Assembly: GCF_030252425.1 (NCBI RefSeq)
Contig: NZ_CP126994.1
Coordinates: 1,302,001-1,366,000, forward strand
DNA length: 64,000 nt
Reading direction: 5' to 3'
Source: Acidisoma sp. PAMC 29798
GTDB lineage: Bacteria > Pseudomonadota > Alphaproteobacteria > Acetobacterales > Acetobacteraceae
Below the pieces are notes generated by a model. It had not been told where the DNA came from, searched no databases, and saw only the letters and a list, made by a program, of their open reading frames with translations. Made by a program: the position numbers and the translations under genes. The number at the start of each line of letters is the position of its first letter. The first letter of the stretch is position 1. Shown one piece after another: positions 10,665 through 19,193 of the stretch.

Positions 10665-11449
10665 TCGACGCTCACGAGGTCGCCGTCGAGGCGGCCGGTT
10701 TATCGGTACGCTTCGGCGAGGGTGACACCGCAACCACGGCGCTCACCGACGTCGATCTCACCATCCGACGCGGCGATTTCGTCTCCCTGATCGGCCCGTC
10801 CGGTTGCGGCAAGACCACCTTGCTGCGCGCCATCGCGGATCTGGTGCGGCCGTCTGCCGGTACTCTGCGCGTCAATGGCATGACGCCGGAGGACGCGCGC
10901 CTCGCGCGGGCGTACGGTTATGTCTTTCAGGCGCCGGCTTTGCTGCCGTGGCGGACGGTGACGCGCAACGTGACCTTGCCGCTGGAGATCATCGGCATGT
11001 CGCAGGACAAGCGGCGGGCGGAGGCCGCGCATTATCTCGGTCTCGTCGGTCTGACGGATTTCGCACGGAAGTTTCCGTGGCAATTATCGGGCGGCATGCA
11101 GCAGCGCGTATCCATCGCGCGGGCGCTCAGCTTCAAGCCGAGCCTGTTGCTGATGGACGAGCCCTTCGGCGCATTGGATGAGATTACGCGTGACGGCCTC
11201 AATCTGCATTTGCACGAACTTTGGGCGCGCACCGGCCTGACGGGTGTTTTCGTGACGCATTCGATCCCCGAGGCGGTGTTTCTATCGACGCGCATCGTGG
11301 TGATGTCGGCGCGTCCGGGCCGCGTCGTGGAGGTCATTGAGAGCGATCTGCCGCGCGCGCGTCGGTTGGAGGATCGGGAGACATCTGCGTTTCTGGCGGT
11401 GTCCAAACGCGTGCGGGACGCGCTGCATCTGGGGTACGGGCATGAGTGA
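10661..11449 (+). CDS. ABC importer ATPase, nitrate/taurine/NMT1 class
   Basis: ATP-binding subunit (262 residues) of an importer in the pyrimidine operon. Walker A is GPSGCGKTT, the signature is LSGGMQQRVSIARAL, and Walker B is LLLMDEPFGALDE, the GALDE form being typical of the SsuB/TauB/ThiZ class. The GTG start at 10661 overlaps the preceding stop (GTGA). Two permease genes and a binding protein follow in the same direction, so I infer import of a pyrimidine, hydantoin or related heterocycle; direct evidence of substrate is absent. Confidence 0.9.
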   Translation: MIDAHEVAVEAAGLSVRFGEGDTATTALTDVDLTIRRGDFVSLIGPSGCGKTTLLRAIADLVRPSAGTLRVNGMTPEDARLARAYGYVFQAPALLPWRTVTRNVTLPLEIIGMSQDKRRAEAAHYLGLVGLTDFARKFPWQLSGGMQQRVSIARALSFKPSLLLMDEPFGALDEITRDGLNLHLHELWARTGLTGVFVTHSIPEAVFLSTRIVVMSARPGRVVEVIESDLPRARRLEDRETSAFLAVSKRVRDALHLGYGHE

Positions 11450-11460
11450 GCGCGCCACCC

Positions 11461-11490
11461 CGTCATGGTCGGCGAAGGCCGAGGATGACG
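11461..11490. repeat. Miniature family A hairpin inside operon
   Basis: A 30-bp imperfect palindrome, CGTCATGGTCGGC and GCCGAGGATGACG around a GAAG loop, with the same CGTCAT/ATGACG ends as the 106-bp repeats. It sits in the 48-bp gap between the ATPase and the first permease. Confidence 0.7.
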
Positions 11491-11497
11491 GTTATTG

Positions 11498-12379
11498 ATG
11501 AGCGCCTCCAAGAGCCTTCTCGCCCGCATCCTCCCCATCCCCACCATCCTCTTCGTGCTGCTCATCGTCTGGTACGCCGCTGCCGTCTGGCTCAACGCTC
11601 CCCAGGCGCGCGCCTTAATGGACCCCGATGCGCCCAGCGGCTTCTGGGCCGTGGCGCATGCGAGTTGGACGATGGACCGCCCGGTGCTGCCCGCCCCCGA
11701 TCAGATCGTGACCGCCCTCTTCGACAGCGTCTTCGGCTATCCGCTCTCCTCACCGCGGAACCTGCTTCTCCAAGCGGGCTATACGGCCGAGGCTGCCGGC
11801 ATCGGGCTGCTGTTCGGCCTGGTCTTCGGCATCGCGCTCGCTATCGGCATCATCCATATTCGCACCATGGATCGCTCGGTCATGCCCTGGGTGATCGCAA
11901 GCCAAACGATCCCCATCCTCGCCATCGCGCCCATGCTGGTCGTGGCGCTCGGCGTGCTCGGCATCACCGGTCTGACGCCCAAGGCCGCCATCGTTGCCTA
12001 TCTCACCTTCTTTCCCGTCACCGTCGGCATGGTGAAGGGCTTCCGCACGCCCGATCCTTTGCAGCTCGACCTCATGCGCACCTATAGCGCCGGGCGCGCC
12101 ACGGTCTTCGGCAAGCTGCGCTGGCCCGCCGCCATGGCCTTCCTCTTCCCGAGCCTGAAGGTTGCCGTGGCCCTAGCCGTCACCGGCGCCATCGTCGCGG
12201 AAATGCCGACCGGCGCGCAGGTCGGCCTCGGCGCGCGGTTGCTGGCGGGCAGCTATTACGGCCAGACCATGATGATGTGGAGCGCTTTGGTGATGGCGAG
12301 CCTGCTCGCGGTCTTCGGCCTCGTGCTCGTCTCCCTCGCCGAACGGGGCGTCATCGCCCTGCGAGGCGGCCGGCTGTGA
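11498..12379 (+). CDS. ABC importer permease 1, nitrate/taurine class
   Basis: Inner-membrane permease of the BPD_transp_1 type, 293 residues from the ATG at 11498 (a TTG three bases earlier is also possible). Hydrophobic segments are at about residues 10-30, 90-115, 130-160, 215-235 and 260-285. The cytoplasmic EAA-like loop that docks the ATPase is around DLMRTYSAGRATVFGKLRWP. A long extracytoplasmic insert follows the first segment. It overlaps the next permease start by 4 bp (GTGA). Part of the importer attached to the pyrimidine-degradation genes. Confidence 0.88.
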   Translation: MSASKSLLARILPIPTILFVLLIVWYAAAVWLNAPQARALMDPDAPSGFWAVAHASWTMDRPVLPAPDQIVTALFDSVFGYPLSSPRNLLLQAGYTAEAAGIGLLFGLVFGIALAIGIIHIRTMDRSVMPWVIASQTIPILAIAPMLVVALGVLGITGLTPKAAIVAYLTFFPVTVGMVKGFRTPDPLQLDLMRTYSAGRATVFGKLRWPAAMAFLFPSLKVAVALAVTGAIVAEMPTGAQVGLGARLLAGSYYGQTMMMWSALVMASLLAVFGLVLVSLAERGVIALRGGRL

Positions 12380-13311
12380 AGCGCGGCGGGTCGCACTGGA
12401 TCATCGGCGTGGCGGCCTTGCTGTTCTGCACGCTGTCGCGCACCCATGTGTCGAGCTTCCATGCCACGCCTTGGATTACGGCGGGGATTGCCGTGGTGCT
12501 GATGTTGACGGCGATGGCGCTCTTCGCGCGGGGCGACAGCCGGGCCGATCGGCTGGCCTCGCCCCTCCTGTTCGGCCTGCTGCTGCTCTGGCTGTGGGAA
12601 ATGCTGGTCTTCGCCTTGCAGATCCCCTTCGTCATCCTGCCGCCGCCTTCCGCCATTGCCCTCGCAATCTGGAACCATCTGGCGATCCTGCGCATCGATT
12701 TCGAGCAGACCTATCTGCATGCGGTGGTGGCCGGTTATGCCATCGGCTGCGGTGCCGGCTTTTTGCTGGCGCTGGCGATAGACCGTTCGCCCTTCCTCCA
12801 GCGCGGATTGACGCCGCTTGGCAATCTCATCAGCGCCATGCCCATCATCGGCATCGCGCCCATCATGGTCATGTGGTTCGGGTTCGGTTGGCAGTCCAAG
12901 GCCGCCGTCGTCGTCTTGATGACGGTCTTCCCGATGCTGGTGAATACGCGCGCCGGCCTCGCCGAATACGGCGCCATGGAGCGGGACCTGATGCGCACCT
13001 ATGCCGCCGGTTACTGGCAAACCCTGTGGCGCCTGCGCCTGCCGGCCGCCATGCCGCTGATCTTCAACGCCCTGAAGCTGAACTCCACGCTCGCTTTGAT
13101 TGGTGCGGTGGTTGCGGAGTTTTTCGGCACGCCGACGCGCGGCATGGGGTTTCGTATTTCGACCGAGGCCGCGCGCATGAACCTCGATGTGGTCTGGGCC
13201 ACGATCGCAGTGGCGGCCCTCGCTGGTTCCGTGAGCTTCGCACTGATCGCCATGATCGAGCGTGCCGTGACCTTCTGGCACCCGTCCTTGCGCGATGCCG
13301 AGGGGCGTTAG
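12376..13311 (+). CDS. ABC importer permease 2, nitrate/taurine class
   Basis: Second permease of the same importer, 311 residues from GTG at 12376, which overlaps the stop of permease 1. Two extra N-terminal hydrophobic segments (about residues 7-25 and 32-50) precede the usual permease fold. The docking loop reads DLMRTYAAGYWQTLWRLRLP, closely similar to that of permease 1, so the pair would make a heterodimeric channel. It is the last gene before a repeat-containing gap that separates it from its presumed binding protein. Confidence 0.88.
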   Translation: MKRGGSHWIIGVAALLFCTLSRTHVSSFHATPWITAGIAVVLMLTAMALFARGDSRADRLASPLLFGLLLLWLWEMLVFALQIPFVILPPPSAIALAIWNHLAILRIDFEQTYLHAVVAGYAIGCGAGFLLALAIDRSPFLQRGLTPLGNLISAMPIIGIAPIMVMWFGFGWQSKAAVVVLMTVFPMLVNTRAGLAEYGAMERDLMRTYAAGYWQTLWRLRLPAAMPLIFNALKLNSTLALIGAVVAEFFGTPTRGMGFRISTEAARMNLDVVWATIAVAALAGSVSFALIAMIERAVTFWHPSLRDAEGR

Positions 13312-13332
13312 GGGCGTGCCCGTATATACCCT

Positions 13333-13417
13333 CGTCATCCACGGGCTTGACCCCCAGGCGGGGCGCCCGTGGATCCATGGGCGCCCATGGGCCCGCGCAT
13401 CAAGTGCGCGGGTGACG
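13333..13417. repeat. Composite palindromic repeat related to family A
   Basis: An 85-bp block between permease 2 and the binding-protein gene. It starts CGTCATCC and ends GGTGACG. Inside are a stem ATCCACGGGC/GCCCGTGGAT, a perfect 16-nt palindrome CCATGGGCGCCCATGG at 13375-13390, and a stem CCCGCGCA/TGCGCGGG. It shares end sequences and small hairpins with the 106-bp elements but has a different middle. Confidence 0.75.
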
Positions 13418-13552
13418 ATTTGGAATGGCATCGATCACCGTTGCACCATCTGTGCCTAGGTCGTTTGCGATCTTCCATTGCTCTGCGGCATCAATCTTGC
13501 TCACATACGGAGGCGAGGGCGTGACTGAGCGTTAACGAAATGAGGGAATGCA

Positions 13553-14560
13553 ATGAAGAAACGACTGCTGGCGGCAACGGCCGCCGCGATGCTGGGTCTG
13601 GCGATGGCCTGGGCCGCGCCGGCTGCGCAAGCCGCCGATCCGCTGACGCTCCAGCTCAAATGGGTCACGCAAGGTCAGTTCGTGGGCTATTATGTCGCTC
13701 TGGCGAAGGGTTTCTATAAGGCCGAAGATCTCGACGTCACCATCAAGCCGGGCGGCCCCGACATCAATCCCGATCAGGTTCTGGCCGGCGGTGGCGCCGA
13801 TGTGGTCATCGACTGGATGCCGTCGGCGCTAGCCACGCGCGAAAAGGGCGTGCCCATCGTCAATATTGCCCAGGTCTTTCAACATTCCGGCCTGGAACTG
13901 ACCTGCCGGCGCGACAGCGGCATCAAGACCCCGACGGATTTCAAGGGCAAGACGCTCGGCGTCTGGTTCTCAGGAAATGAATATCCGTTTCTGTCCTGGA
14001 TGGCGAAGCTCGGCTATTCCACCGATGGCGCGCATCCCGATGTCACCGTCCTGAAGCAGGGATTCAACGTCGATCCGCTGTTGCAGAAGCAAGCCGCCTG
14101 TATTTCGACCATGACCTACAATGAATACTGGCAATTGATCGAAGCCGGCATGAAGCCGGCGCAGCTCATCGTGTTCAAGTATCAGGCCGAGGATGTCGCG
14201 ACGCTGGAGGACGGGCTCTATGTCCTGCAACCGACCCTCGATGATCCGGCCAAGGTCGCCCGTCTGGCGCGCTTCCTGAAGGCCTCAAAGCAGGGCTGGG
14301 ATTACGCCGACAGCCATCAGGCCGAGGCTGTGAAGATCCTGCTGGCGGCCGATACAGCCGGAGTTCTGACCAAGGACCATCAGACCCGCATGGTGTCCGA
14401 AGTCGCCAAGCTGATCGGCAAGGACGGTTGGGGCTATCTGATCTCCGCCGATTACAATCGGACGGTGGATGAGCTTTTGTCCACCAAATCGACACCTGTG
14501 ATTTCCAAGAAGCCGGAGGGTGCCTACACCCATGCGGTTTGGGACAAGGCTTTCAAGTAA
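13553..14560 (+). CDS. ABC importer substrate-binding protein, NMT1/THI5 family
   Basis: Periplasmic binding protein, 335 residues, with a Sec signal peptide (basic MKKRLL, hydrophobic stretch, cleavage after AQA near residue 27). The mature part follows the NMT1/THI5-like fold: LKWVTQGQFVGYYVAL near its start, VVIDWMPSALATRE, and the WFSGNEYPF segment. This family binds pyrimidine-like and other small heterocycles in thiamine and riboflavin precursor uptake. With pyrimidine-degradation enzymes upstream I infer a pyrimidine or hydantoin ligand. GAGGG lies 7 bp before the ATG. The repeat-bearing gap upstream may allow separate expression. Confidence 0.88.
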   Translation: MKKRLLAATAAAMLGLAMAWAAPAAQAADPLTLQLKWVTQGQFVGYYVALAKGFYKAEDLDVTIKPGGPDINPDQVLAGGGADVVIDWMPSALATREKGVPIVNIAQVFQHSGLELTCRRDSGIKTPTDFKGKTLGVWFSGNEYPFLSWMAKLGYSTDGAHPDVTVLKQGFNVDPLLQKQAACISTMTYNEYWQLIEAGMKPAQLIVFKYQAEDVATLEDGLYVLQPTLDDPAKVARLARFLKASKQGWDYADSHQAEAVKILLAADTAGVLTKDHQTRMVSEVAKLIGKDGWGYLISADYNRTVDELLSTKSTPVISKKPEGAYTHAVWDKAFK

Positions 14561-14682
14561 GCCGCCTTTGGCCAAGCCCTGGCCCGATGCTTGCTTGGGA
14601 TACGCCGCGTGAGAGCTCTTGCGTGGCGGCGCCGCGTAGCCGTAACACTATCGACATGTTACCGACCTGGGAGAATGAAACC

Positions 14683-15921
14683 ATGATTACCAGACGTTCC
14701 GCCGCAGCTCTGCTCGCCGGCACCGCACTGAGTGTGGCAGTCGGCTTTCCGGGCCTTGCCCGGGCTGCTGACAAGACAATCATCATCGGCATCAACCTGC
14801 CGATCACGGGCTCTGACGCCGCTGGCGCGAAGCGCATGCTGAACGGCGCGCTGCTCGGCATCTCTCAGGCGAACGACGCCAACGAGGTTCCCGGCTACAC
14901 GCTGAAGCCGATGATCCTGAATGATGCCACCGCGACGGCCGGCCAGTATGATCCGGCGCAGGCCGCGACCAATGCGCGCAAGATGGTCTCGACCGAAAAC
15001 GTGCTCGCGGCGATCGGCCCCGAGATGAGCGGCTCGGCCAAGGCGATGACGCCGATCCTGAGCGAGGGCGACCTCACCATCATCACGCCGTCGGCCACCA
15101 ACCCCGATCTGACGAACCCGCAATTCGCGGCGCAGTACATTCCGGGCGGCAAGACGGTCTTCTTCCGCACCGTGACGACCGATGCGTTCCAGGGCCCGAA
15201 CATGGCCAATTTCTATGCCGAGACCCTCAAGGTCAAAAGCGTCTATATTCTGGATGACAGCGGCGCCTATGGCGTCGGTCTCGCCGATGCCTTCCAGAAG
15301 CAGTGCGTGGCCAAGGGCATCAAAGTGCTTGGCCGTGACCGGCTCGACCCGACGGCCTCCGACTACACCTCCGTTCTGACGAAGATCAAGTCGCTCAGCG
15401 CAGAGTCTCTCTATTACGGCGGCGTCGCTGGCGCTGGCGTGAAGGTGGTGAAGGAATCCTACGGCATCATCCCGAACATTCCCAAGGGCGCCGGCGACGG
15501 CATGTACAGCCCGGACGTGACGACGGGCGCGGGCTTCCCGGCGGCCGAGGGCTGGTATGTGACCAATGCCTCACCGCATGTCACCGACGACCCCAAGGTG
15601 ACCAACTGGGTCAATGCCTATACCTCGAAGTTCAACGATTCGCCGGACGACTATGCCATCACTTCCTATGACGGCGTGCTGGTCATTCTGGCCGCGCTGA
15701 AGAAGGTGACGGCCGCCGGTGAGACGCCGACGCGCGAGAATATCCGTGCCGCCATCGCCGGTTCGACCGTGCCGACGCTGCAAGGCCCGGTGTCCTTCGA
15801 CAAGTTTGGCGACATCACGCAACGCGTCGTCAGCGTCTTCAAGATCACGCATGATCCGAAGTTCCCGCTCGACGATGCCAACCATCAGTTCGCCTATGTC
15901 GGCGTCGCGCCGCAGAGCTGA
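14683..15921 (+). CDS. Branched-chain amino acid-type ABC substrate-binding protein (LivK-like)
   Basis: Type I periplasmic binding protein of 412 residues from the ATG at 14683, which has GGGAGA upstream; an in-frame ATG at 14539 inside the previous gene is rejected. The signal peptide begins MITRRSAAALLAG and is cleaved near ARA-ADK. The mature protein has IGINLPITGSDA, the AIGPEMSGSAKAM segment and VYILDDSGAYGVGLADAF, all typical of the LivK/Peripla_BP_6 family. It heads a liv-type importer gene set. A strong terminator after it suggests the binding protein is made in excess over the membrane parts. The ligand could be amino acid, amide or urea-like. Confidence 0.9.
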   Translation: MITRRSAAALLAGTALSVAVGFPGLARAADKTIIIGINLPITGSDAAGAKRMLNGALLGISQANDANEVPGYTLKPMILNDATATAGQYDPAQAATNARKMVSTENVLAAIGPEMSGSAKAMTPILSEGDLTIITPSATNPDLTNPQFAAQYIPGGKTVFFRTVTTDAFQGPNMANFYAETLKVKSVYILDDSGAYGVGLADAFQKQCVAKGIKVLGRDRLDPTASDYTSVLTKIKSLSAESLYYGGVAGAGVKVVKESYGIIPNIPKGAGDGMYSPDVTTGAGFPAAEGWYVTNASPHVTDDPKVTNWVNAYTSKFNDSPDDYAITSYDGVLVILAALKKVTAAGETPTRENIRAAIAGSTVPTLQGPVSFDKFGDITQRVVSVFKITHDPKFPLDDANHQFAYVGVAPQS

Positions 15922-15938
15922 GTTTTCTTGATTGAATT

Positions 15939-15973
15939 GGGGGCGTTCTGCTGCATGGAACGCCCCCTTTATT
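15939..15973 (+). terminator. Rho-independent terminator after livK-like gene
   Basis: A 10-bp perfect stem GGGGGCGTTC (15939-15948) and GAACGCCCCC (15958-15967) with a 9-nt loop, followed by TTTATT. It lies 18 bp after the binding-protein stop and before the permease gene, so it probably lets only part of the transcripts read through. Confidence 0.85.
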
Positions 15974-16060
15974 CGGCGCTCGGCTCGGGTTGGACGGACG
16001 ATCATCATCCAGCCCGGCAGCGCCTCATCCGATCGCCGAACATTCGGCCCGTCGCGGTTT

Positions 16061-16135
16061 GGCGGAATGTGCTGCGCTTTTCCGCCCTACGATGTGTCAC
16101 TTTTCGTAGGGCGGAAAAGCGAAGCGTATTCCGCC
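16061..16135. repeat. Family B repeat, inverted pair
   Basis: Two 31-nt units in inverted orientation (16061-16091 and 16105-16135) that match at about 28 of 31 positions and flank a 13-bp spacer. Each unit can itself fold through GGCGGAA and TTCCGCC around an AGCGnAGCG-type loop. A solo copy lies at 20440-20470. The pair sits between the livK-like terminator and the livH-like gene. Confidence 0.8.
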
Positions 16136-16176
16136 ATCCTGCTCTCCTTTCTCTGTAGCGCCGGGATCACAACCAG

Positions 16177-17106
16177 ATGACGCCCTTAGACCTTTTCCTT
16201 CAGCAGCTCATCAACGGCCTCAGTCTCGGCTCGATGTATGCCTTGCTCGCCCTCGGCTTCACGATTGTCTATGGCATCATGGAGCTGATCAACTTTTCCC
16301 ATTTCAACGTCTTCATGATCGGCTCCTTCGTCGCCATGGGCGTGCTGCATGCCTTCGGCATCGATGGCCAGGGCGTCTTCATGTATGGCCTGCCGCTGAT
16401 CGGCACGCTGCTGGTGACGCTGGTCGTTACCATGCTCGCCTGCGGCGCGCTGGGCATCGGCATCGAGAGGCTGACCTTGCGGCCGCTGCGCGGCGTGCAG
16501 GGCCCGATGGCCATGATCACCACCATCGGCATCTCCTACGTTCTGTCCAATGCCGTCATGCTGACGATGGGCGCGAATACCAAGAACTTTCCCAATCCGA
16601 TTCCGCCTTGGACGATCCATATCGGCACCGCGCAGATCACCGTCTTCCAGCTCATCATCTGGGCGATGTCGGTCATTCTGATGGGCGGCCTCTATGTCTT
16701 CGTCCAGCGCAGCAAGCTCGGCAAGGCGATGCGCGCGACGGCGCAGGACCCCGATGCCGCCCTGATGATGGGCGTTGAGGTTAATCGCGTCATCAGCACG
16801 GCCTTCTTTCTGGGCTCGGCCTTGGCCGGTGCGGCCGGTTTCATCTTTGGCCTCTACTACAACTTCACCAATTTCGGCATCGGCTTTTCGGCCGGCTTGC
16901 GCGCCTTCACGGCGGCCGTGCTCGGCGGTATCGGCAATATCCCGGGCGCGATGCTCGGCGGTATTCTCATCGGCCTGATCGAAGCCATGGCGGGCCAATA
17001 TGTCGGCGCCAAATGGGCCGATGTCATCATCTTTTCCCTGCTGGTGTTGGTGCTGATCTGCCGCCCCGCTGGTCTGCTGGGGCGCCTCGCGCCCACCAAG
17101 TCCTGA
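16177..17106 (+). CDS. Branched-chain amino acid-type ABC permease (LivH-like)
   Basis: Inner-membrane permease of 309 residues with about eight hydrophobic segments. It opens with the typical LivH start QQLINGLSLGSMYALLALGF, then TIVYGIMELINFSHF, and the conserved cytoplasmic block SKLGKAMRATAQDPDAA that contacts the ATPase. The C-terminal FTAAVLGGIGNIPGAMLGG is also family-typical. It lies 14 bp before the fused permease-ATPase gene. The substrate follows from the LivK-like protein and is not determined. Confidence 0.93.
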   Translation: MTPLDLFLQQLINGLSLGSMYALLALGFTIVYGIMELINFSHFNVFMIGSFVAMGVLHAFGIDGQGVFMYGLPLIGTLLVTLVVTMLACGALGIGIERLTLRPLRGVQGPMAMITTIGISYVLSNAVMLTMGANTKNFPNPIPPWTIHIGTAQITVFQLIIWAMSVILMGGLYVFVQRSKLGKAMRATAQDPDAALMMGVEVNRVISTAFFLGSALAGAAGFIFGLYYNFTNFGIGFSAGLRAFTAAVLGGIGNIPGAMLGGILIGLIEAMAGQYVGAKWADVIIFSLLVLVLICRPAGLLGRLAPTKS

Positions 17107-17120
17107 AGGGAGCAGCACGC

Positions 17121-19193
17121 ATGGACACGATTTCCGACGCCAAGCCAGGACATGACAATACCAATTCCCTGCCGATGGTCGAGCCGCCGCCGCGCGGCTG
17201 GGCGCGCTTCAGCGCACCCTTCGACAAGCCCGAAGTGCGCTTCGGCACCATCGCCCTCATCGCCGTGCTGGCCATGGCCTTTCCGCTCATCGGCGGTCAG
17301 GCCAATATCGATGCCGCCGGCAATGCCACGGCCTATGCCTGCCTCGCCCTCGGCCTCAATATCGTGGTCGGTTTCGCGGGCCTGCTCGATTTGGGCTACG
17401 CCGCCTTCTTTGCCATCGGCGCCTATTCCTTCGGCATCCTGACCTCCTGGCAGCTAACACCCGAATGGAGCGGCTTCTGGTCGCCCTTCGCCTTCCTGGG
17501 GCTGGTGCAGAAGGTGGTGCAGAACGGGCAGGCCATCGTCCACTTCACCGTCTCCTTCTGGATCATGCTGCCGCTGTCCGGCGTCATCGCCGCGTTCTTT
17601 GGCGTGCTGTTCGGCGCCCCCACCCTGCGCCTGCGCGGCGACTACCTCGCCATCGTGACCCTCGGCTTCGGTGAAATCGTGCCGATCGTCGCCCGCAACT
17701 GGACCGGCCTGACCAATGGCGCAGCCGGCCTCAACGGCATCGCGAGCCCGACGCTGTTCCACTATCGCTTCGGGATCGACGCGACGCCCTATTACTATGT
17801 CGGGTTGATCCTGGTGGCCTTCCTGATCTTCGCCAGCACCCGCCTGCGGGACAGCCGGATCGGCCGCGCCTGGATGGCTCTGCGGGATGATGAGATCGCG
17901 GCGAGTGCGATGGGCATCAATCTGACGCGCTTCAAGCTGCTTGCCTTCGGCATCGGCGCCGGTTTCGCCGGCATGGCCGGCACCTTCTACGTCGCCAAGC
18001 TGCAGACGGCGACGCCGGATATGTTCGGCTTCCCGGTCTCCGTCATGATCCTCGTCATGGTCGTGCTCGGCGGCCTCGGCAGCGTCTGGGGCGTGGTGCT
18101 TGGCGCGGTGCTGTTGCAGCTCCTGCAATCCTGGTTCCTCGAAGACCTGTCGCAATGGGTCAATGCCCTGGGCGATGCGCTGCACAACAACTATCTCAGC
18201 ACGATCGATCTGACCCAGGCGAGTGAGCTGATCTTCGGCATCATTCTGGTGGCGATGATGCTGTATCGGCGCCAGGGTCTCATTCCCGCGACGCGGCGCC
18301 AACGCGCGCTCTCTTTCGACCAGCAGCACGCGACCGTGCAGATGCAGAAGCGGGCAGGGGACGTCACGCTGTCGCAGATCGGGGGCGAAAACTACATCCA
18401 TCCGCCGGGTGCGCTGCCGATGCTGGAGATCAATGACGTCACCGTCCGCTTCGGCGGTCTCGTCGCCCTCAACAAGATCAATATCACCGTGCCGGCGGGC
18501 AGCGTCGTCGCCGTCATCGGCCCGAACGGCTCGGGCAAATCGACCTTGTTCAATACCATCACTGGCCTGACTCGGGCGGGCGAGGGCAGCATCCTGTTCA
18601 ATGGCGAGGAGATTCTGGGCCTGCCGCCGCATGAGATTCTGAAGCTCGGCATCGCCCGCACCTTCCAGAACATCCGACTGTTCGGCACGCTGACGGTGGC
18701 CGAGAACATTCTCGTCGGCCAGCATGCACGGCTGAAAAGCGGGCCCTTCTCGGCCATCTTCCGGTCGCCGAAATCCTTGCCCGAGGAGAAGGCGGCGCGC
18801 GCCTGGGTGCTGGAAATCGCCCAGGTCTTCGGCAACCGGCTGGTGCCGCGCCTCACCCAGACAGTGGTCGGCCTGTCCTACGCCAACCGCCGCCGCGTCG
18901 AGATTTCGCGCGCCCTGGCTTCACGCCCGCGGCTGTTGCTGCTCGACGAACCGACGGCGGGCATGAACACCTCCGAATCGCTCGAACTTGCCGAGCAGAT
19001 CAAGGGGCTGCATGCCCTCGGCCTCACCATCCTCATCATTGAGCACAAGCTCGATGTCGTGACGCGCATCGCCGACAAGGTGATCGTGCTCGACCACGGC
19101 GTGAAGCTCACCGAAGGCTTGCCGGATGAAGTCCGCAAGAACGAAGAGGTGCTCACCGCCTATCTCGGCCGGGGGGCCGCATCCCATGCTTGA
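17121..19193 (+). CDS. Fused LivM permease - LivG ATPase
   Basis: A single 690-residue reading frame joins two subunits that are usually separate. The first roughly 400 residues are a LivM-like permease (GLNIVVGFAGLLDLGYAAFF, then LRLRGDYLAIVTLGFGEI and the docking block DSRIGRAWMALRDDE). After a linker of about 30 residues, an ATPase starts near M434 (MLEINDVTVRFGG) with Walker A GPNGSGKST, signature LSYANRRRVEISRAL and Walker B LLLLDEPTAGMN. The start is ATG 17121 after GAAGGGAG. M434 has no ribosome site before it, favouring a true fusion. The stop overlaps the livF-like start by 8 bp. Confidence 0.93.
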   Translation: MDTISDAKPGHDNTNSLPMVEPPPRGWARFSAPFDKPEVRFGTIALIAVLAMAFPLIGGQANIDAAGNATAYACLALGLNIVVGFAGLLDLGYAAFFAIGAYSFGILTSWQLTPEWSGFWSPFAFLGLVQKVVQNGQAIVHFTVSFWIMLPLSGVIAAFFGVLFGAPTLRLRGDYLAIVTLGFGEIVPIVARNWTGLTNGAAGLNGIASPTLFHYRFGIDATPYYYVGLILVAFLIFASTRLRDSRIGRAWMALRDDEIAASAMGINLTRFKLLAFGIGAGFAGMAGTFYVAKLQTATPDMFGFPVSVMILVMVVLGGLGSVWGVVLGAVLLQLLQSWFLEDLSQWVNALGDALHNNYLSTIDLTQASELIFGIILVAMMLYRRQGLIPATRRQRALSFDQQHATVQMQKRAGDVTLSQIGGENYIHPPGALPMLEINDVTVRFGGLVALNKINITVPAGSVVAVIGPNGSGKSTLFNTITGLTRAGEGSILFNGEEILGLPPHEILKLGIARTFQNIRLFGTLTVAENILVGQHARLKSGPFSAIFRSPKSLPEEKAARAWVLEIAQVFGNRLVPRLTQTVVGLSYANRRRVEISRALASRPRLLLLDEPTAGMNTSESLELAEQIKGLHALGLTILIIEHKLDVVTRIADKVIVLDHGVKLTEGLPDEVRKNEEVLTAYLGRGAASHA

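Noticed and set aside
11446-12087. A 213-codon frame overlapping the start of permease 1
   Set aside because: Shadow in another frame of the real permease at 11498; Arg/His-rich translation with no membrane segments.
15928-16180. Short plus-strand frames between the livK- and livH-like genes
   Set aside because: They cross a clear terminator hairpin and an inverted repeat, which explain the sequence better.
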